NCBI GenBank assembly: GCA_031769625.1
Contig: JAUIMM010000686.1
Span: 930,001 to 994,000 of the forward strand
Length of the DNA stretch: 64,000 nucleotides
Direction: 5' to 3'
Origin: Taudactylus pleione
Lineage: Eukaryota > Chordata > Amphibia > Anura > Myobatrachidae
The position numbers and the translations under genes were made by a program. Below, piece by piece: positions 34,307 to 45,559 of this stretch. The notes under the pieces are model-generated. The model had not been told where the DNA came from, searched no databases, and saw only the letters and a list, made by a program, of their open reading frames with translations. Position 1 is the stretch's first letter; the number at the start of each line of letters is the position of its first letter.

Positions 34307-35470
34307 CCACCTTATATAAAAGAGCTATTAATGACATATTAAATATACAAAATATATATGGTTTCAGGAGTGCTTTGATATGCAGACCCCAGTTTTATAC
34401 ATACTGTGGTTTTGGTTTTCAAACAGCATGAGATGTACAAGGTGGTTTGAAAACTACATACTAAACCACAGTTTGAAAATACCTAAAACTGAACAGCTAA
34501 AGAAAGAAGTGGATACATCCTGAAAAATATGCAGTGTGAAGATAGGTTGCTTTAGAAATTATAGAGTGCAAAATACTAATGAAGATTAAATAGGGCCATC
34601 ATATGGATTTTAAACAGACCTTAAAAAAATGTCTGGAAAAAAGCAATTGCTCCCATTGCTATCTAAAATAAAAGCTTTAGTTTATAGAAGATTACAGATA
34701 TTTTCAGGGTGAAGTAAGGAAACTGCTATACACTTGGTAGCACCCCTGTGGCTGTAAAATAAAGACATACACACATCATAGTGGCCGAATGTATGATCCG
34801 GCACATGTAGGGTGAGGGGCTCCGAAAGCGATGTGGCCGGAGGCTGCTGCGCATGCGCAGTCCCGCGGACTGCACATGAGCGGCGCCCATTGCCGGCGGA
34901 GGGATCTGGGAGATCCCTCCGCCGGCTGACATGCGGTAAGTCCCCATAGGCTACAGCTGCTAACGCTATCTTCAGATGGCGTTAGCTGCTGGGGCCAATA
35001 TCGGGAAATCTTCGCATTCTGGATATAGGTACATTTGGCAGCATCGCATCCCCCATAGAAACCTATGGGGGAGGCGGCTGCCAGCGGCAATGGAGGGATC
35101 GCAGCAGGTATCGGAGAAACCTGCTGCGGTCCCTCCTTCATACTTCCGGGGGATACTTAGTATTTGAGGCAACCCCCGAAAACAGGGGGTAATTACCTCA
35201 AATTACCTTTGATAAATGGGCCCCATATTCTTATCTATGCTATAGACTGCTTCTGCGTTCTAAAGTTTTTCATATCTGCTACAGCTGTACTGCTTGATCA
35301 TCTAACAGTTGATTACATTTTAGAGCATTTCATATGTTACATATTTACGGCTTTCTAACCTATAAAGCTGTTTATAAACTGGATAAAAAACATTTAAAGC
35401 TTCTCTTTTGCTACAGCTGCACCACTTATTAATTATTAATCATTAATCCATTGTGCTTGAAATTAGTGAG
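34307..35470. other. Intergenic sequence with MITE remnants
   Basis: No gene. Between 34915 and 35225 short inverted pairs occur (CCCATAGAAACCTATGGGG; CCGAAAACAGGGGG) and the stretch ends TTTGATAAATGGGCCCC, a MITE-like terminus whose partner I could not find. Confidence 0.35.
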
Positions 35471-35474
35471 TTGT

Positions 35475-35800
35475 GTATGTATTCCGGTGGTCAGGATGCT
35501 GTCGGTCAGAACACCGAAAACGGCATCCTGACAGTCAGAATCCCGACGCCTGAAGATAAGTATGCTAACCCTTAACCCTAACCCCCCCTCCCACAGCCTA
35601 AACCTAACCCCTAGCCCTCCCCTCATGCAGCCTAACCCTAACCACCCCACCCCCCCTCGCAGCCTAACCCTAACCCCCCCTAGTGCTTAACCCCAAAACC
35701 TAACCCTCCCCCTAACCCTAATACTCACCATCTGTAGTCAGGTATTCCAACTGCTGTCGGGATTCTGGAGCTGGTATTCGGAGCAGTGACATCATGAACA
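35475..35800. mobile_element. MITE-like element with telomere-like CCCTAA runs
   Basis: The ends are related in inverted orientation: GTATTCCGGTGGTCAGGATGC at 35479 and GTCGGGATTCTGGAGCTGG near 35757. Between 35570 and 35725 the sequence is a degenerate array of CCTAACCCTAACC and CCCCTCCCACAGCCTAA words. Confidence 0.6.
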
Positions 35801-37159
35801 TTTGCTTTGTCCAGAAATTATACTGACATTCAACTATTGGAATCTTGACTTGTTTTGCAATTCGAACCACATCCTAATATTCACCTCAATGTTATTTTTT
35901 TAAGTGCTACAATACCATTAATTACTTACTGGTCACATTTTGATTACCTATCTGCAATGCTAAGAGAAACCGAAAGATTGCATAAGAAAAGAGGTGTTTT
36001 AAACCTCTAGGATGGGGGCAGGCATGTATGCAAATTACTTGTGGGAGTTAGCCTATGGCAAGCAGGGGCGGGTTTGTAACAGGAACATTATATAGTGGGA
36101 TAAAAGTGTGGGCCAAAGCCTCTTTGTTCCAGATTCCTCCAGGACAGGGAAGTGCATTTTGTCAGTTGTCATTTTCCTTAATAAAACTCTCTTAGTGCTT
36201 CTCCTTCTTCTCTTCTTCTCTCCTCCTTTTCCTTATTGTATTTAGTCTCTTTTCATTTACTTCATATCATTGCTTTTACTTTTCCTTTCTGTCCTCAATC
36301 ACTGTCTTTTCTGATTTCTTGTTCTGCTGGGGGTGGGTGTAGCTATGTCCTGCCTAGTAATGAGCCTCCCCAGGCCCTGGTCCCTGGCTCCACAGTGCCC
36401 CCATGTTATTAGGAGCTGCAGGTGTGGTTCCCCTATTGATAGTTCTATCCCCCCTCAGGCTGCTGCAGCAGCTTTGTGGAAGGTGTGCCAGTGTGGGGGA
36501 GGGGTGCTTCCCTTCAGTCCTTAATGCCCCTGGTCAATATCATCTTTGTGGCTGCAGTGGCCAGCACCATAGGCAAATGCAGGAGGGGTTTATGAGTGCC
36601 TTGCCTGAACCCCCCCTCAGCCCACACCATGATTACTACAATAGAAATAGCATATAATACTAAAGTTGCATGTTTTTTAGGATCCCCCCAGTGTCACAAA
36701 TGAAATAACTAGCACTACAGTCCCTGTTGATCTTTTAAATGTGTCAGCCAGTAGAAAAAGTTAAAAAGCCAGTAATGAATATTGTTATGCACCAACTAGA
36801 TCTGGAAAACATGCACTGTATGGGGTGCACTGATATGGATCACCTATTGGATCAATTATTAATACTGGATAATACACCATCCAGTACATAAGGGGACCAA
36901 TCTGTGCATCTATGTCCAGGACAGTGCATGGTTTCTTTTTCTGCCCTCTCCCAGATTCCCCAACTTGCTCATATGATCTGTAAAGGAGCCTGCACATGAA
37001 ATAAAAAGATTCAGCTCAGACAGGATGGCTCTACTTCTACATATAATTGCTTACTGTGTTTGCTGGTCCTGTATATGCCAGAATTATATAATTCAGTACA
37101 TTCGTATGATGTATTTTATAGCTGGTCTAAGTGCTGATTATGCCCTCTGAATGGTAGAA
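35801..37159. other. Intergenic sequence without recognised gene
   Basis: Short frames here show no conserved domain. No terminal repeats were identified. A pyrimidine-rich TCTTCTCTTC tract occurs around 36200-36240. Confidence 0.35.
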
Positions 37160-37515
37160 AACAGTTGCAGCAAACAGTGTCAGTATTATGCTGGGCATTG
37201 AGGTATCTTTGGGGGAATAGAATGCTTTAGTGATGCGTTATCTGACAGTAAGGGGTAATGGCTTTGACACTGCTTTATTTATGTATAGCACCTAAGATCT
37301 AGCTTTTATCTCCTTTGAATCATATGATCAGTCAATAGAGGAGATTGTATTATATACTGTATTCTGAGCATTTAACTTACAAAATAGACAGAATACATGT
37401 GCTACAGTGAATTTCTACAGGGTGCACAGCTTATTATTGCAATCACTGCCCCAAGCAGCTATCACCGGGAAGCTCCATTCTCAGCTATGCTCCTACTTCG
37501 ACAAATATACATTGC
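37160..37515 (-). repeat. Dispersed ~350-bp repeat, copy B
   Basis: Inverted counterpart of 1975-2330. Similarity ends abruptly after ATATACATTGC at 37515, where Ngaro gag-like sequence begins. The junction is therefore either the 5' truncation point of the Ngaro copy or its insertion site. Confidence 0.7.
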
Positions 37516-37619
37516 TGGAGGTCACGCAGCCTTCGCGTCCTGCCTATGAGGGGTACAACGCGAGCAAAGCAGCTAGTTCAGTTCGTCAGGGCTAACAGCA
37601 GGCGTCTGGCGAAAATGCT

Positions 37620-37772
37620 TCGCCTTTAATAATTCCACCTGTACGCAGGGACGAAAATGTCGTTTTCGTCACCTCTGCTTGCGATGTGGTGGCAATCACC
37701 CAGTTGCCAAGTGTTTCAAGGGGGGTGCCCAGCAGCAGCCTGCACAGCCAGCAAAAGGCACAAGTGCTAAGT
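37620..37772 (+). pseudogene. Ngaro gag C-terminus with zinc knuckle
   Basis: The frame contains CTQGRKCRFRHLC followed by CLRCGGNHPVAKCF, a C-x2-C-x4-H-x4-C zinc knuckle plus an upstream Cys/His cluster as in Ngaro and DIRS gag. It ends AKGTSAK before a stop. Upstream codons are out of frame, and the N-terminal part is absent. Confidence 0.75.
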
Positions 37773-37779
37773 AAAGTTC

Positions 37780-38720
37780 CATCCCCTGTCCGTGTCACAG
37801 CGATAGCAAAATGGTTGAGTTGGTACCCGGTTCTGCAGGATGCAGAATTTTCGTTAAAAGGCTTCAGTTTTGGTTTTCGTTTACCTATTTGCAGGGATAT
37901 CGACACATATTCGCCTAGAAATTTGAAGTCTGCCTTTGAATTGCCTCACATTCTTAGGGAAAAAGTGGCTGGCGAGGTTAGCGTCAGGCGCATTACAGGG
38001 CCTTTTGCAGAACCCCCATTAGGGATCTTGTGAATTCCCCGGTGGGAGTGGTTCCCAAGAAAATTCCAGGAAAATACAGGCTCATGCAACATCTGTCTTA
38101 TCCGCCAGGCTCGTCAGTAAATTATGCCATACCAGTTGAGGTTTCCTCGGTGGTGTACCAGTCTTTTGACGATGCTTTGGACGTCATTAGGTGTTATGGT
38201 CCGGGCGCACTGATGGCTAAGATAGATGTTGAGTCAGCTTTTCGTCTACTTCCTTTGCACCCAGAGTCATTCCAGTTTATGGGTTTTTAGCTTGGACAAC
38301 GGATATTGCATAGACAAATGCTTGCCTATGGGGTGTTCTGTGTCCTGTGCGTTTTTCGAGCATTTTAGCACCTTCCTACACTGGTGCGCGGAATTTATTT
38401 ATTTAATTTTTGCGGTAGTCATGGAATAGCCCACTATCTCGATGACTTTCTGTGTGTCGGCCCTTCCGGTTCAGGCAGATGCAGTTATCTTTTGTTTTCT
38501 TTACGAGCGCTGTTTTTTCATTTGGAGTTCCCGTTGCTGCAGACAAAACGGAGGGCCCTTCCCCTTATCATTCCTGGGTATCGAGATCTGTACCTCGGCG
38601 GGTTCTTGTCGCATTCCTCTCGATAAGCCTGTCAAGTTGCGTAATGCCATAGCGGAATGCACGGCTTCCAGTAGAATTACCCTGCGGCAGGCGCAATCCC
38701 TCCTGGGCCTGTAAAGTAAT
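37780..38720 (+). pseudogene. Ngaro reverse transcriptase, frameshifted
   Basis: The N-terminal RT blocks are VGVVPKKIPGKYRLMQHLSYP and AKIDVESAFRLLPLHPESF (first catalytic Asp). A frameshift at about 38285 moves to LDNGYCIDKCLPMGCSVSCA. Another near 38400 leads to AHYLDDFLCVGPSGSG, where the catalytic YLDD box is intact, followed by a connection region. At least two frameshifts and a stop at 38290 inactivate it. Confidence 0.88.
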
Positions 38721-38869
38721 TCCAATGGGCAGAGCTTTTTCACGTAAATTGGAAAGGGCCACGGCTGGTGTCACTAACCGAGACATTTGCTACGTTTATC
38801 CTCAGAGATTAAGCAGGACCTCTGTCTGGGTCTCGTTTCTTCGGGATTTTAATGGCGTTCGGTTGTGGA

Positions 38870-39360
38870 TGTCTCCAGCCGCTGACAATTTGCAGCTGTA
38901 GCTGTTCACCGACGCAGCAGGCACCACGGGGTTCGGATGTTACCTTGATGGATCCTGGTGCGTTGGCCGTTGGCTGGAAGAATGGGTGGGAAAGGGTTTG
39001 ACTAAGGACTTGCTCCTTCTCAAACTCTTTCCCATGATGGTTTCCTTGGAAATCTGGGGGGAATGGTTACGCAATCGCAGCATCATTATCAGGTGTGACA
39101 ACCTGGGCGTGGTCCATGCGATACAATCAGCAACATGCGGCTTCCCTGCTGGTTTTGCGCTTGCTAGCGCAGCTGTGCTCACATGTTTGCGCTGTAACAT
39201 CATGTTTAAGGCAAGACACGTTCCTGGGGTGGAGAATGAGATAGACGATGCGTTATCACGTTTCCAGTGGGCTAGGTCCCGATCTGTGGCCCCTGGTGCT
39301 GACGTTGTGCTTTGCCCCTCTTATGTTTGGCAGGTGATCGAGCCGGCATGGAGGGCTTAG
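38870..39360 (+). pseudogene. Ngaro RNase H domain remnant
   Basis: LFTDAAGTTGFG-like sequence at about 38904 (catalytic Asp block), then IIIRCDNLGVVHAIQSATCG and MFKARHVPGVENEIDDALSRFQ. These are the DN and D-x-LSR motifs of the retroelement RNase H family. It continues directly into the recombinase frame. Confidence 0.8.
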
Positions 39361-40388
39361 CAGAACAGTCTTTAGCCCCCTCCACGTTGCGAGCATATCG
39401 GCAGGCATGGAATGAATGGGAAGATTATTCCCGTAGCAGCAAACAGGCAGGTAAGAGTCAGCATCGTTCGATGCTTTCTTTTATTTGGAGTCTCCGTTTG
39501 GCTGGCAGATCCAGGGCTTCTGTTGCGCGCTCTTTGGGGGGCATTGCATTTTATTGTAAATTGAAGGGCCAACCTGACTTTACTAAAAGTTTTCTGATTG
39601 TGAAGGCTTTAAAGGGTTGGGCACGGGTCTCCCGGCCAGTAGCTGACCGTAGGAGACCTGTGGACGCTCATCTGCTTCCGGCAGTATTAGGGGCGGTTCT
39701 CGGAGTGGCTCTTACTGCGTATGAGGCGGTCCTGATTCAAGTGGTGTTTTCAGAGGCTTTTCACGGCACCTTGAGGGTATCGGAGCTGGTGGCATCATCC
39801 AAATGGGTTGATGCCGCCATGCTCCTCTCGGATATCCTGGTCAGTGAGAGGTCTGTTCTCTGTAGGATTCGGCGGTCAAAGACCGACCAGACTGGTAGGG
39901 GTAGGTGGATCTCGTTGGGTCCATCTAGGTACGAACAGATCTGCCCCGTGGCACTAGCTATGCGGTATGAGTTATTGCGGCCGGATGTTCCTGGTTCATG
40001 ACTCATGCATATGGACAGGACTCCGCTTACCAAATACCAGTTTGGTTGGTTTTTGAAGAGGTGTGTATCAGTTTTAGGCCTCCCGCCTCAAGATTTTGGT
40101 ACACACTCGTTTCTGATCGGAGCCGCAACTTCGGCGGCAGCTGCGGGTTTCTCGGCATCAGAAATTAAGGCCCTAGGACGTTGGAAATCGGATAGTTATA
40201 AAGGTTACATTCGACCTAGGCGTGAAGGCCCTTTGTTTAAAGTCATTTCACAGTCTGTTCCGGTTACGTTTATATTTTATGCTTGCCTGGTTTTTGTCTT
40301 GTCTCATGTACTGTCCTGTCTTGTCTGTTACCCCTGTCCGTCCTACTCGGGATTAGCTACTCGCCATTGCTGGCAATGGGAGTCTTGA
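39312..40388 (+). pseudogene. Ngaro tyrosine recombinase
   Basis: The frame 39312-40001 has an N-terminal SAM-like core-binding part (LAPSTLRAYRQAWNEW) and the first catalytic Arg in GTLRVSELVA, then IRRSKTDQTGRG. The C-terminal catalytic part resumes at 40005 in another frame with FGTHSFLIGAATSAAAAGFS, IKALGRWKSDSYKGYIRP. The family usually has H-S-F-R; here the Arg position is Leu, so a catalytic residue is lost in addition to the frameshift. Its role was integrating the circular cDNA. Confidence 0.88.
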
Positions 40389-40739
40389 GGGATTTTACAA
40401 TTTTTACCTGAACTGACGGATTCAATTCGGCTATTCTCAATCATTTAATTAGGCCATAGTCCATCCCTCAGCAGGTTTTTATTTTACCTCTTGCCGAGTT
40501 CACCTGTTTTTTCCCAATTCCCCCCCACCCATTCTTCCCCTTTGTGTCTTCTGTTTGTCTCAGCCACTTCAAATAGTAAAGTCGGCGACCAATAGAAAAT
40601 TTTTCTTTTTGGCAGATACTCACTTATGTTCTATCAGATCCCACTAATACACCATAAAATTTTATTGTTTTATGACAATTACTAATTTTTTATTTACTGC
40701 TTTCCTCCACCTTTAGGATTGCTCTTTGACACGCAGGAC

Positions 40740-41280
40740 ATTTGGGTTATAGGCCACTCATATATTTTCTGGGCTGCTAGGTTTGAGTTCAGATCAAGCT
40801 CCAATTTTTGAATATTCAGCTAGGGTCCGTTGGATAGGTTCCAGAGGTATGAGATGGCATTCCTTTTGTCCTAAACTGTTAGAGTATGCAAGGCTTTTTG
40901 GTAGGCCACGTATTTTGGTGGCTTATTTAGGAGGCAACGACTTAGGGCAGAGGTCCACTGTAGAATTACGAGTTGATATTGTCAACGATTTGGCGAGGGT
41001 GCTATCGGCCTGGCCCTTGTGTAAATTAATTTGGTCTTGCATTGTACCTCAACAGGTCTGGCGTGGGGTTAGGAGTTTTCCTGCTAATGACGAAGCTAGG
41101 AAGAAACTTAATTTCGCAGTTGCCAAATTTGTGATGGCCAATTATGGCCGTTTCATTTACCATAAGAACATTCAATTTCGATTTAGTTATATGTATAGAC
41201 CTGATGGAGTTCATTTAACAGAGGAGGGTTTGTCATTGTTTATTGGGGATCTTTTTGAGGAGTTGGCATTATTGGGGTAG
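40740..41280 (+). pseudogene. SGNH/GDSL-like hydrolase domain of the Ngaro element
   Basis: WVIGHSYIFW at 40745 corresponds to block I (GHS in place of GDS). In the next frame come GSRGMRWHSFCP, ILVAYLGGNDLG (block III G-x-N-D) and YRPDGVHLTEEGL (block V D-x-x-H). All catalytic blocks are present, but a frameshift near 40780 separates block I from the rest. Hydrolase modules are known in vertebrate Ngaro elements; their substrate is unknown. Confidence 0.8.
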
Positions 41281-41930
41281 TACATGGTATGGTGGCGGTG
41301 CGGTGGTTCTATAAGCAGAACCTTGCTGTGGCGGGAAAGAACGGCAGGTCGCCAGTCCGGGTGCAATTATGATTTAAGGGCGCTCCCTTCGTTGACTGGT
41401 AGTTGGCTGTACCAACCTAAAGGGGGGCAGTATCACCACCTAAACGGGTGGGAAGTCAAGATGGGGGTGAGCGTTACCTTTTGTTGATGATATGAGTTAC
41501 ATGGTTATGTGTATGCACTCTGGGCGATCTACGCCTGCTATGCCTTTTGTTGTTTGTGTGTGGGCATAGCAGATCTGGCTGATTTCTGGCCATCCTTTCT
41601 TTGCCACCATACATCCTTAAATAAATAATAATTATTATTGCTCCAATAAATCGCCATCAAGTTATCTGCCAAATCCACGTCTCAGTGTCTTTATTTTATG
41701 TTAGTATGATAAGTGGTTTGCACACATGACAACACCTCATCCGATAGAAGGTTTATAGATCTATTCAGTCAAAAATCTTCACAGAGAAATCTCCAAGTTG
41801 CTTACTCCTTCCTTATTTTTTTTTCTTTAAGCTTTCAGCATACTATTATTAAATACCAATCCTCTGAGTTATATAACAGCTTTTTATATTTGCATCGCAT
41901 TTTCTACTATCAGGGTTTAATAGTGCTAAA

Positions 41931-41995
41931 CAGTGCCAGCTCCAGAGGTGGTGCTGCAGCACAGTCCAAAATTCAAACCTCTGGAGCCGCCACTG
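41931..41995. mobile_element. Very short (65-bp) hAT-like MITE
   Basis: CAGTGCCAGCTCCAGAGG ... CCTCTGGAGCCGCCACTG: the two ends are inverted repeats of 18 bp. The perfect 8-bp duplication GTGCTAAA flanks it (41923-41930 and 41996-42003). Only about 29 bp lie between the arms. Confidence 0.9.
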
Positions 41996-42141
41996 GTGCT
42001 AAATCTAAAGCAAACCAATATTGTAAAAAGCACAATCATAACAAAATAAGCAAAGACATAAGCAATCCTAAGCACCATCCATAAGTGTCCACATTCCTGC
42101 AAAGCCACACCCACTTTCCAAGAGGCCATGACAGTTTACAC

Positions 42142-43187
42142 CAGTGATTTTCAACTTTTTTCAATGTAAGGCACACTAGACAAGATCTTAAAATTCCCAG
42201 TCACACTATCCCGTGATGCGGAATGCGCAACCTATGAAAAAACACGCTACATTGGCCCCCACAGAAAAAAAAACAATCACATTACATTGGCCCCCACAGA
42301 AAAAAACAATTACATTGCCTGGCCCCCACAGAAAAAAACAATCACATTGGCTGGCCCCCACAGAAAAAAACAATCACATTGGCTGGCCCCCACAGAAAAA
42401 AACAATCACATTGGCTGGCCCCCACAGAAAAAAACAATGACATTGGCTGGCGACCACAGAAAAAACAATTACCGTACATTAGCTGGCCCCCAAAGAAAAA
42501 AAACAATCCCATTGGCTGGCTCCCACAGGAAAAAAAATACACATTTCTCCCCACAGAAAAAAACAATCACATTAGCTGGCCCCACAGAAAAAAAAACAAT
42601 CACGTTAGTTGGCCCCCACAGAAAAAAAACAATCACGTTAACTGGCCCCCACAGAAAAAAAACAATCACATAAGCTAGCCCCCACAGAAAAAAACAATCA
42701 CATAAGCTGGCCCCCACAGAAAAAAACAATCACATTGGCTGGCTCCCACAGGAAAAAAAAACACATTTCTCCCCACAGAAAAAAGCAATCACATTAGCTG
42801 GCTCCCACAGGAAAAAAACAATCACATTTCTCCACACAAAAAAAAAAAAATCAGATTGGCTAGCTCCCACAGGAAAAAAAACTAAATATAAAATTACACT
42901 CATTGGCTCCTACCTGTTGGTAGCTGAGACCCGATCCTGTCCCTCTGGCTGGTGTTGCTCTTGTTCAGTCGCATTCAGTGACAGCACTAAGGGCAGAGCT
43001 GTGAGCAGTATGCGGTCGGGTGGGTTGGCTGAACAGTTGGCGGGTATTGAATGATGTCACACTCCCGTATCGCCATAGGTATTGCAGCCTCCCAGAAGAG
43101 CCCAGACCAGCGCTGCCCGGGCCCGCAGTACAAGTGCGCTGACTGCCACGGCACACATGACAACGGCACAGCGGTTGAAAAACGCTG
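42142..43187. mobile_element. Non-autonomous hAT carrying a 32-bp minisatellite
   Basis: Starts CAGTGATTTTCAACTTTTTTC and ends CGGTTGAAAAACGCTG. It is flanked by a perfect 8-bp duplication GTTTACAC (42134-42141 and 43188-43195). Subterminal GGCACAC words occur at both ends. Two thirds of the element is the tandem array at 42230-42890. No transposase. Confidence 0.93.
42230..42890. repeat. ~32-bp minisatellite (TGGCCCCCACAGAAAAAAACAAT)
   Basis: About 20 variable units built on GGCTGGCCCCCACAGAAAAA and CAATCACATT. Unit length varies with the A-run. Frames such as those at 42213 and 42287 on the + strand and 42469 on the - strand come from the array. Confidence 0.92.
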
Positions 43188-43195
43188 GTTTACAC

Positions 43196-44902
43196 AGTTA
43201 AGTGCAGAGAATACCTTTTGTTAGTGAGTATATCATTATAATCAGGGCTATTTTTCTAGAAAATACGTTCAGGAACTGTGGGTGGAGCTATTGGGGGTGG
43301 AGCTATAGAAAAGCAGTTTTATATATATGTATATATTAAGGATACTGAATTTAAACCTCTATACACTCCTGCCTATACCTTCTAAAACCTGCCTATACCA
43401 TCTAAAATTGACGCTATTTGCGTACGCAGTCATACAGTAAAATAAAAGCCTTCAGACCTTGAAAATGTGTTTCCAAAGCATAAAGTATTTTATCAAACAC
43501 AGTAGTTTACACGCTGTGATCTAAAGACAATTTAGCGCAAAGAAATTATACAGACCCAAGGTACAGTTATACATACGCACGCGCACTGGGACCAGTTACC
43601 GGCATCCATAAGAAACCTCCATCAACAGCATCAGCATGAAGACTCCAGATTGGGGTCAGAACACACATATATATACCCTTACAGAAATAGACAATACAAT
43701 AGAAAAGTTTGGCATGGTTTCATTGGTTCCCAGTGCGGGTGCATCTGTTACAGGATATTTAACAGGTTGATTCAAATGGACACAGGTCGGCCTCTGGCAG
43801 CCTATTGTCTCCTCTATTCCCCCTGCATGCAAATCTAAGCTGTTAATTTTACAAAGTACATTTTAGTGTTTTAACCCTTTACTGTTCATAAGTTGAGAAT
43901 GCAGGTTGTGATCTTTTCACTGATGATACCGGAAAGCTGTTGAGAAAGAGTCGATCAGTACAACACCAAACACTGTTTGCTTATCATGTACTAAACCTTA
44001 GATACCAAATAATATTTTATTTCACAACATTAGCAATACATGAATAAACCATGGATATTACACTTTGAAGCTATGGAACCTTTTACGTGAGTGTTCAGTG
44101 TGTAAGTATTATGGGTTTGGGAAAAGATGCTAGTTAACTTGTGGCAGATGCGTACGCATGAAGCTAATAAACAGCATTCACATGCAGGATATCATGCATT
44201 TGCTAATGTGCGTTATGTTAACAGAGCAACTGTGCGTAATGTGCAGTGTTTATGCATGGGAGTCTATTTATGATGGATTTAATATATATATATATATATA
44301 TACATATATATCATCCCTTACTAACATTTTTAAACTGCAATGCAATGCGCTATGGGCAGTGAGCTTCACTTTCAAACAGGGTGGAGACCCCCCGCCGATT
44401 GCTGGTGCCATCCTGTCTGACAGTGAGTTTAAAAGTTTTCTTCTGCCTAATTAGGATACCTGTGTCAGTTCTTTTCAATCAGATTTCTTACCATTGTTCA
44501 TTCAGTCAAATTCAAGTGTCTGGGCCATATTACAATTGCCACAGCTACACCTGTCCACATGTGGGGTCTATCCATTTACATGCAAAAACACCCACAATTC
44601 CTGGTGTATTGTCTTTTCTAATTACTTTTCTCAGGAAGCTGTTTTTCTAGTTGTTTTGGTATTTTTCTATGCAAGGTTGTCCCCAGAATGGGCTTGTCAT
44701 GGCTTCTAAAAGGATTACCAAAAACATTGCCATCTGTACTTAGCTCGTGAGTTGTAACTTAAAATGGTGCTGGATGGCCATTCGCAAAATGGCGTCGTGC
44801 AGATTCTTATTTTTTAAGATGGAGTCTGGTTGCCATTCGCAATATGGCGTCGCTCCAAGCTAATTTTACACCGATTCTGTCTCAGCCACTAAACCAGCTT
44901 CG

Positions 44903-44942
<40 letters not shown>

Positions 44943-45325
44943 TATATATATATACTTGTTATATACAGTAATGAGAGATTCAGGAACTGAGTTTCTGCTT
45001 TTTCCTGCTGAAAAATAGCACTGATTATAATGGTTATTGGTTAGTGATACGAAGCTGTATTGCAAACTAAATTATCTAGCACATTCTCTACCGTTCTTTT
45101 AATGCAGCCAACTAACCCCTCTTTTTCCAAATATCAGAGGCTGACTAGAAACAGAAATAAAATATTGCACATCATTCTGAGAAGATGCCACTTCTGTTTT
45201 AGAGTTCTTGTAATTTTCGTCACTAGATACGCTCTCAGAGCTTTTCCTAACACGCCACATAGAGTGGGGGAGAGAGAGGAACTTAGACTTCTGGAAAGGC
45301 AAAATTTTCAGTTTTGTATATTATG
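43196..45325. other. Intergenic sequence with microsatellites
   Basis: No gene recognised. CAGGGCTATTTTTCTAGAAAA near 43242 is a hAT-like start without a visible end. (TA)n tracts lie at 44278-44315 and 44908-44955. A short direct duplication of GCCATTCGCAA.ATGGCGTCG occurs at 44779 and 44832. Confidence 0.4.
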
Positions 45326-45500
45326 AGGTATATTTACTAAACTGCAGGTTTTTAGAAGTGGAGGTGTTGCCCATAGCAACCAATCAGATTCTAGCTATTA
45401 TATTCTAGAAGTTGCTAGATAAATGTTAAGTAGAATCTGATTGGTTGCTATGGGCAACAGCTCCACTTTTAAAAACCTGCACTTTAGTAAATATACCCCT
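45326..45500. mobile_element. Palindromic MITE (TTTACTAAACTGCAGGTTTTTA)
   Basis: The ends are AGGTATATTTACTAAACTGC and GCACTTTAGTAAATATACCCCT. Long arms share TTGCCCATAGCAACCAATCAG and its inverse CTGATTGGTTGCTATGGGCAA. It is 175 bp and nearly a perfect hairpin. This type is familiar from amphibian genomes. Confidence 0.88.
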
Positions 45501-45559
45501 ATTTGTTCTTATTTTTATATGTACTTATTACTCTTCTGCTGGTGGTGGGGAAGCAGCAT

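Larger units (their letters stand above)
37516..41700 (+). mobile_element. Ngaro-type tyrosine-recombinase retrotransposon, 5' truncated
   Basis: In order along the + strand lie a gag zinc-knuckle remnant, RT, RNase H, tyrosine recombinase and an SGNH-type hydrolase. This is the gene order of vertebrate Ngaro elements within the DIRS order. The start of gag and the 5' repeat are missing. The tail includes ATAAATAATAATTATTATTG and CCAATAAATCG motifs near 41620-41650; the exact 3' end and the split direct repeats were not resolved. Several frameshifts and stops make it inactive. Confidence 0.87.

Noticed and set aside
42213..42729. Repetitive His/Lys/Trp frames
   Set aside because: Translation of the 32-bp minisatellite inside a hAT element.
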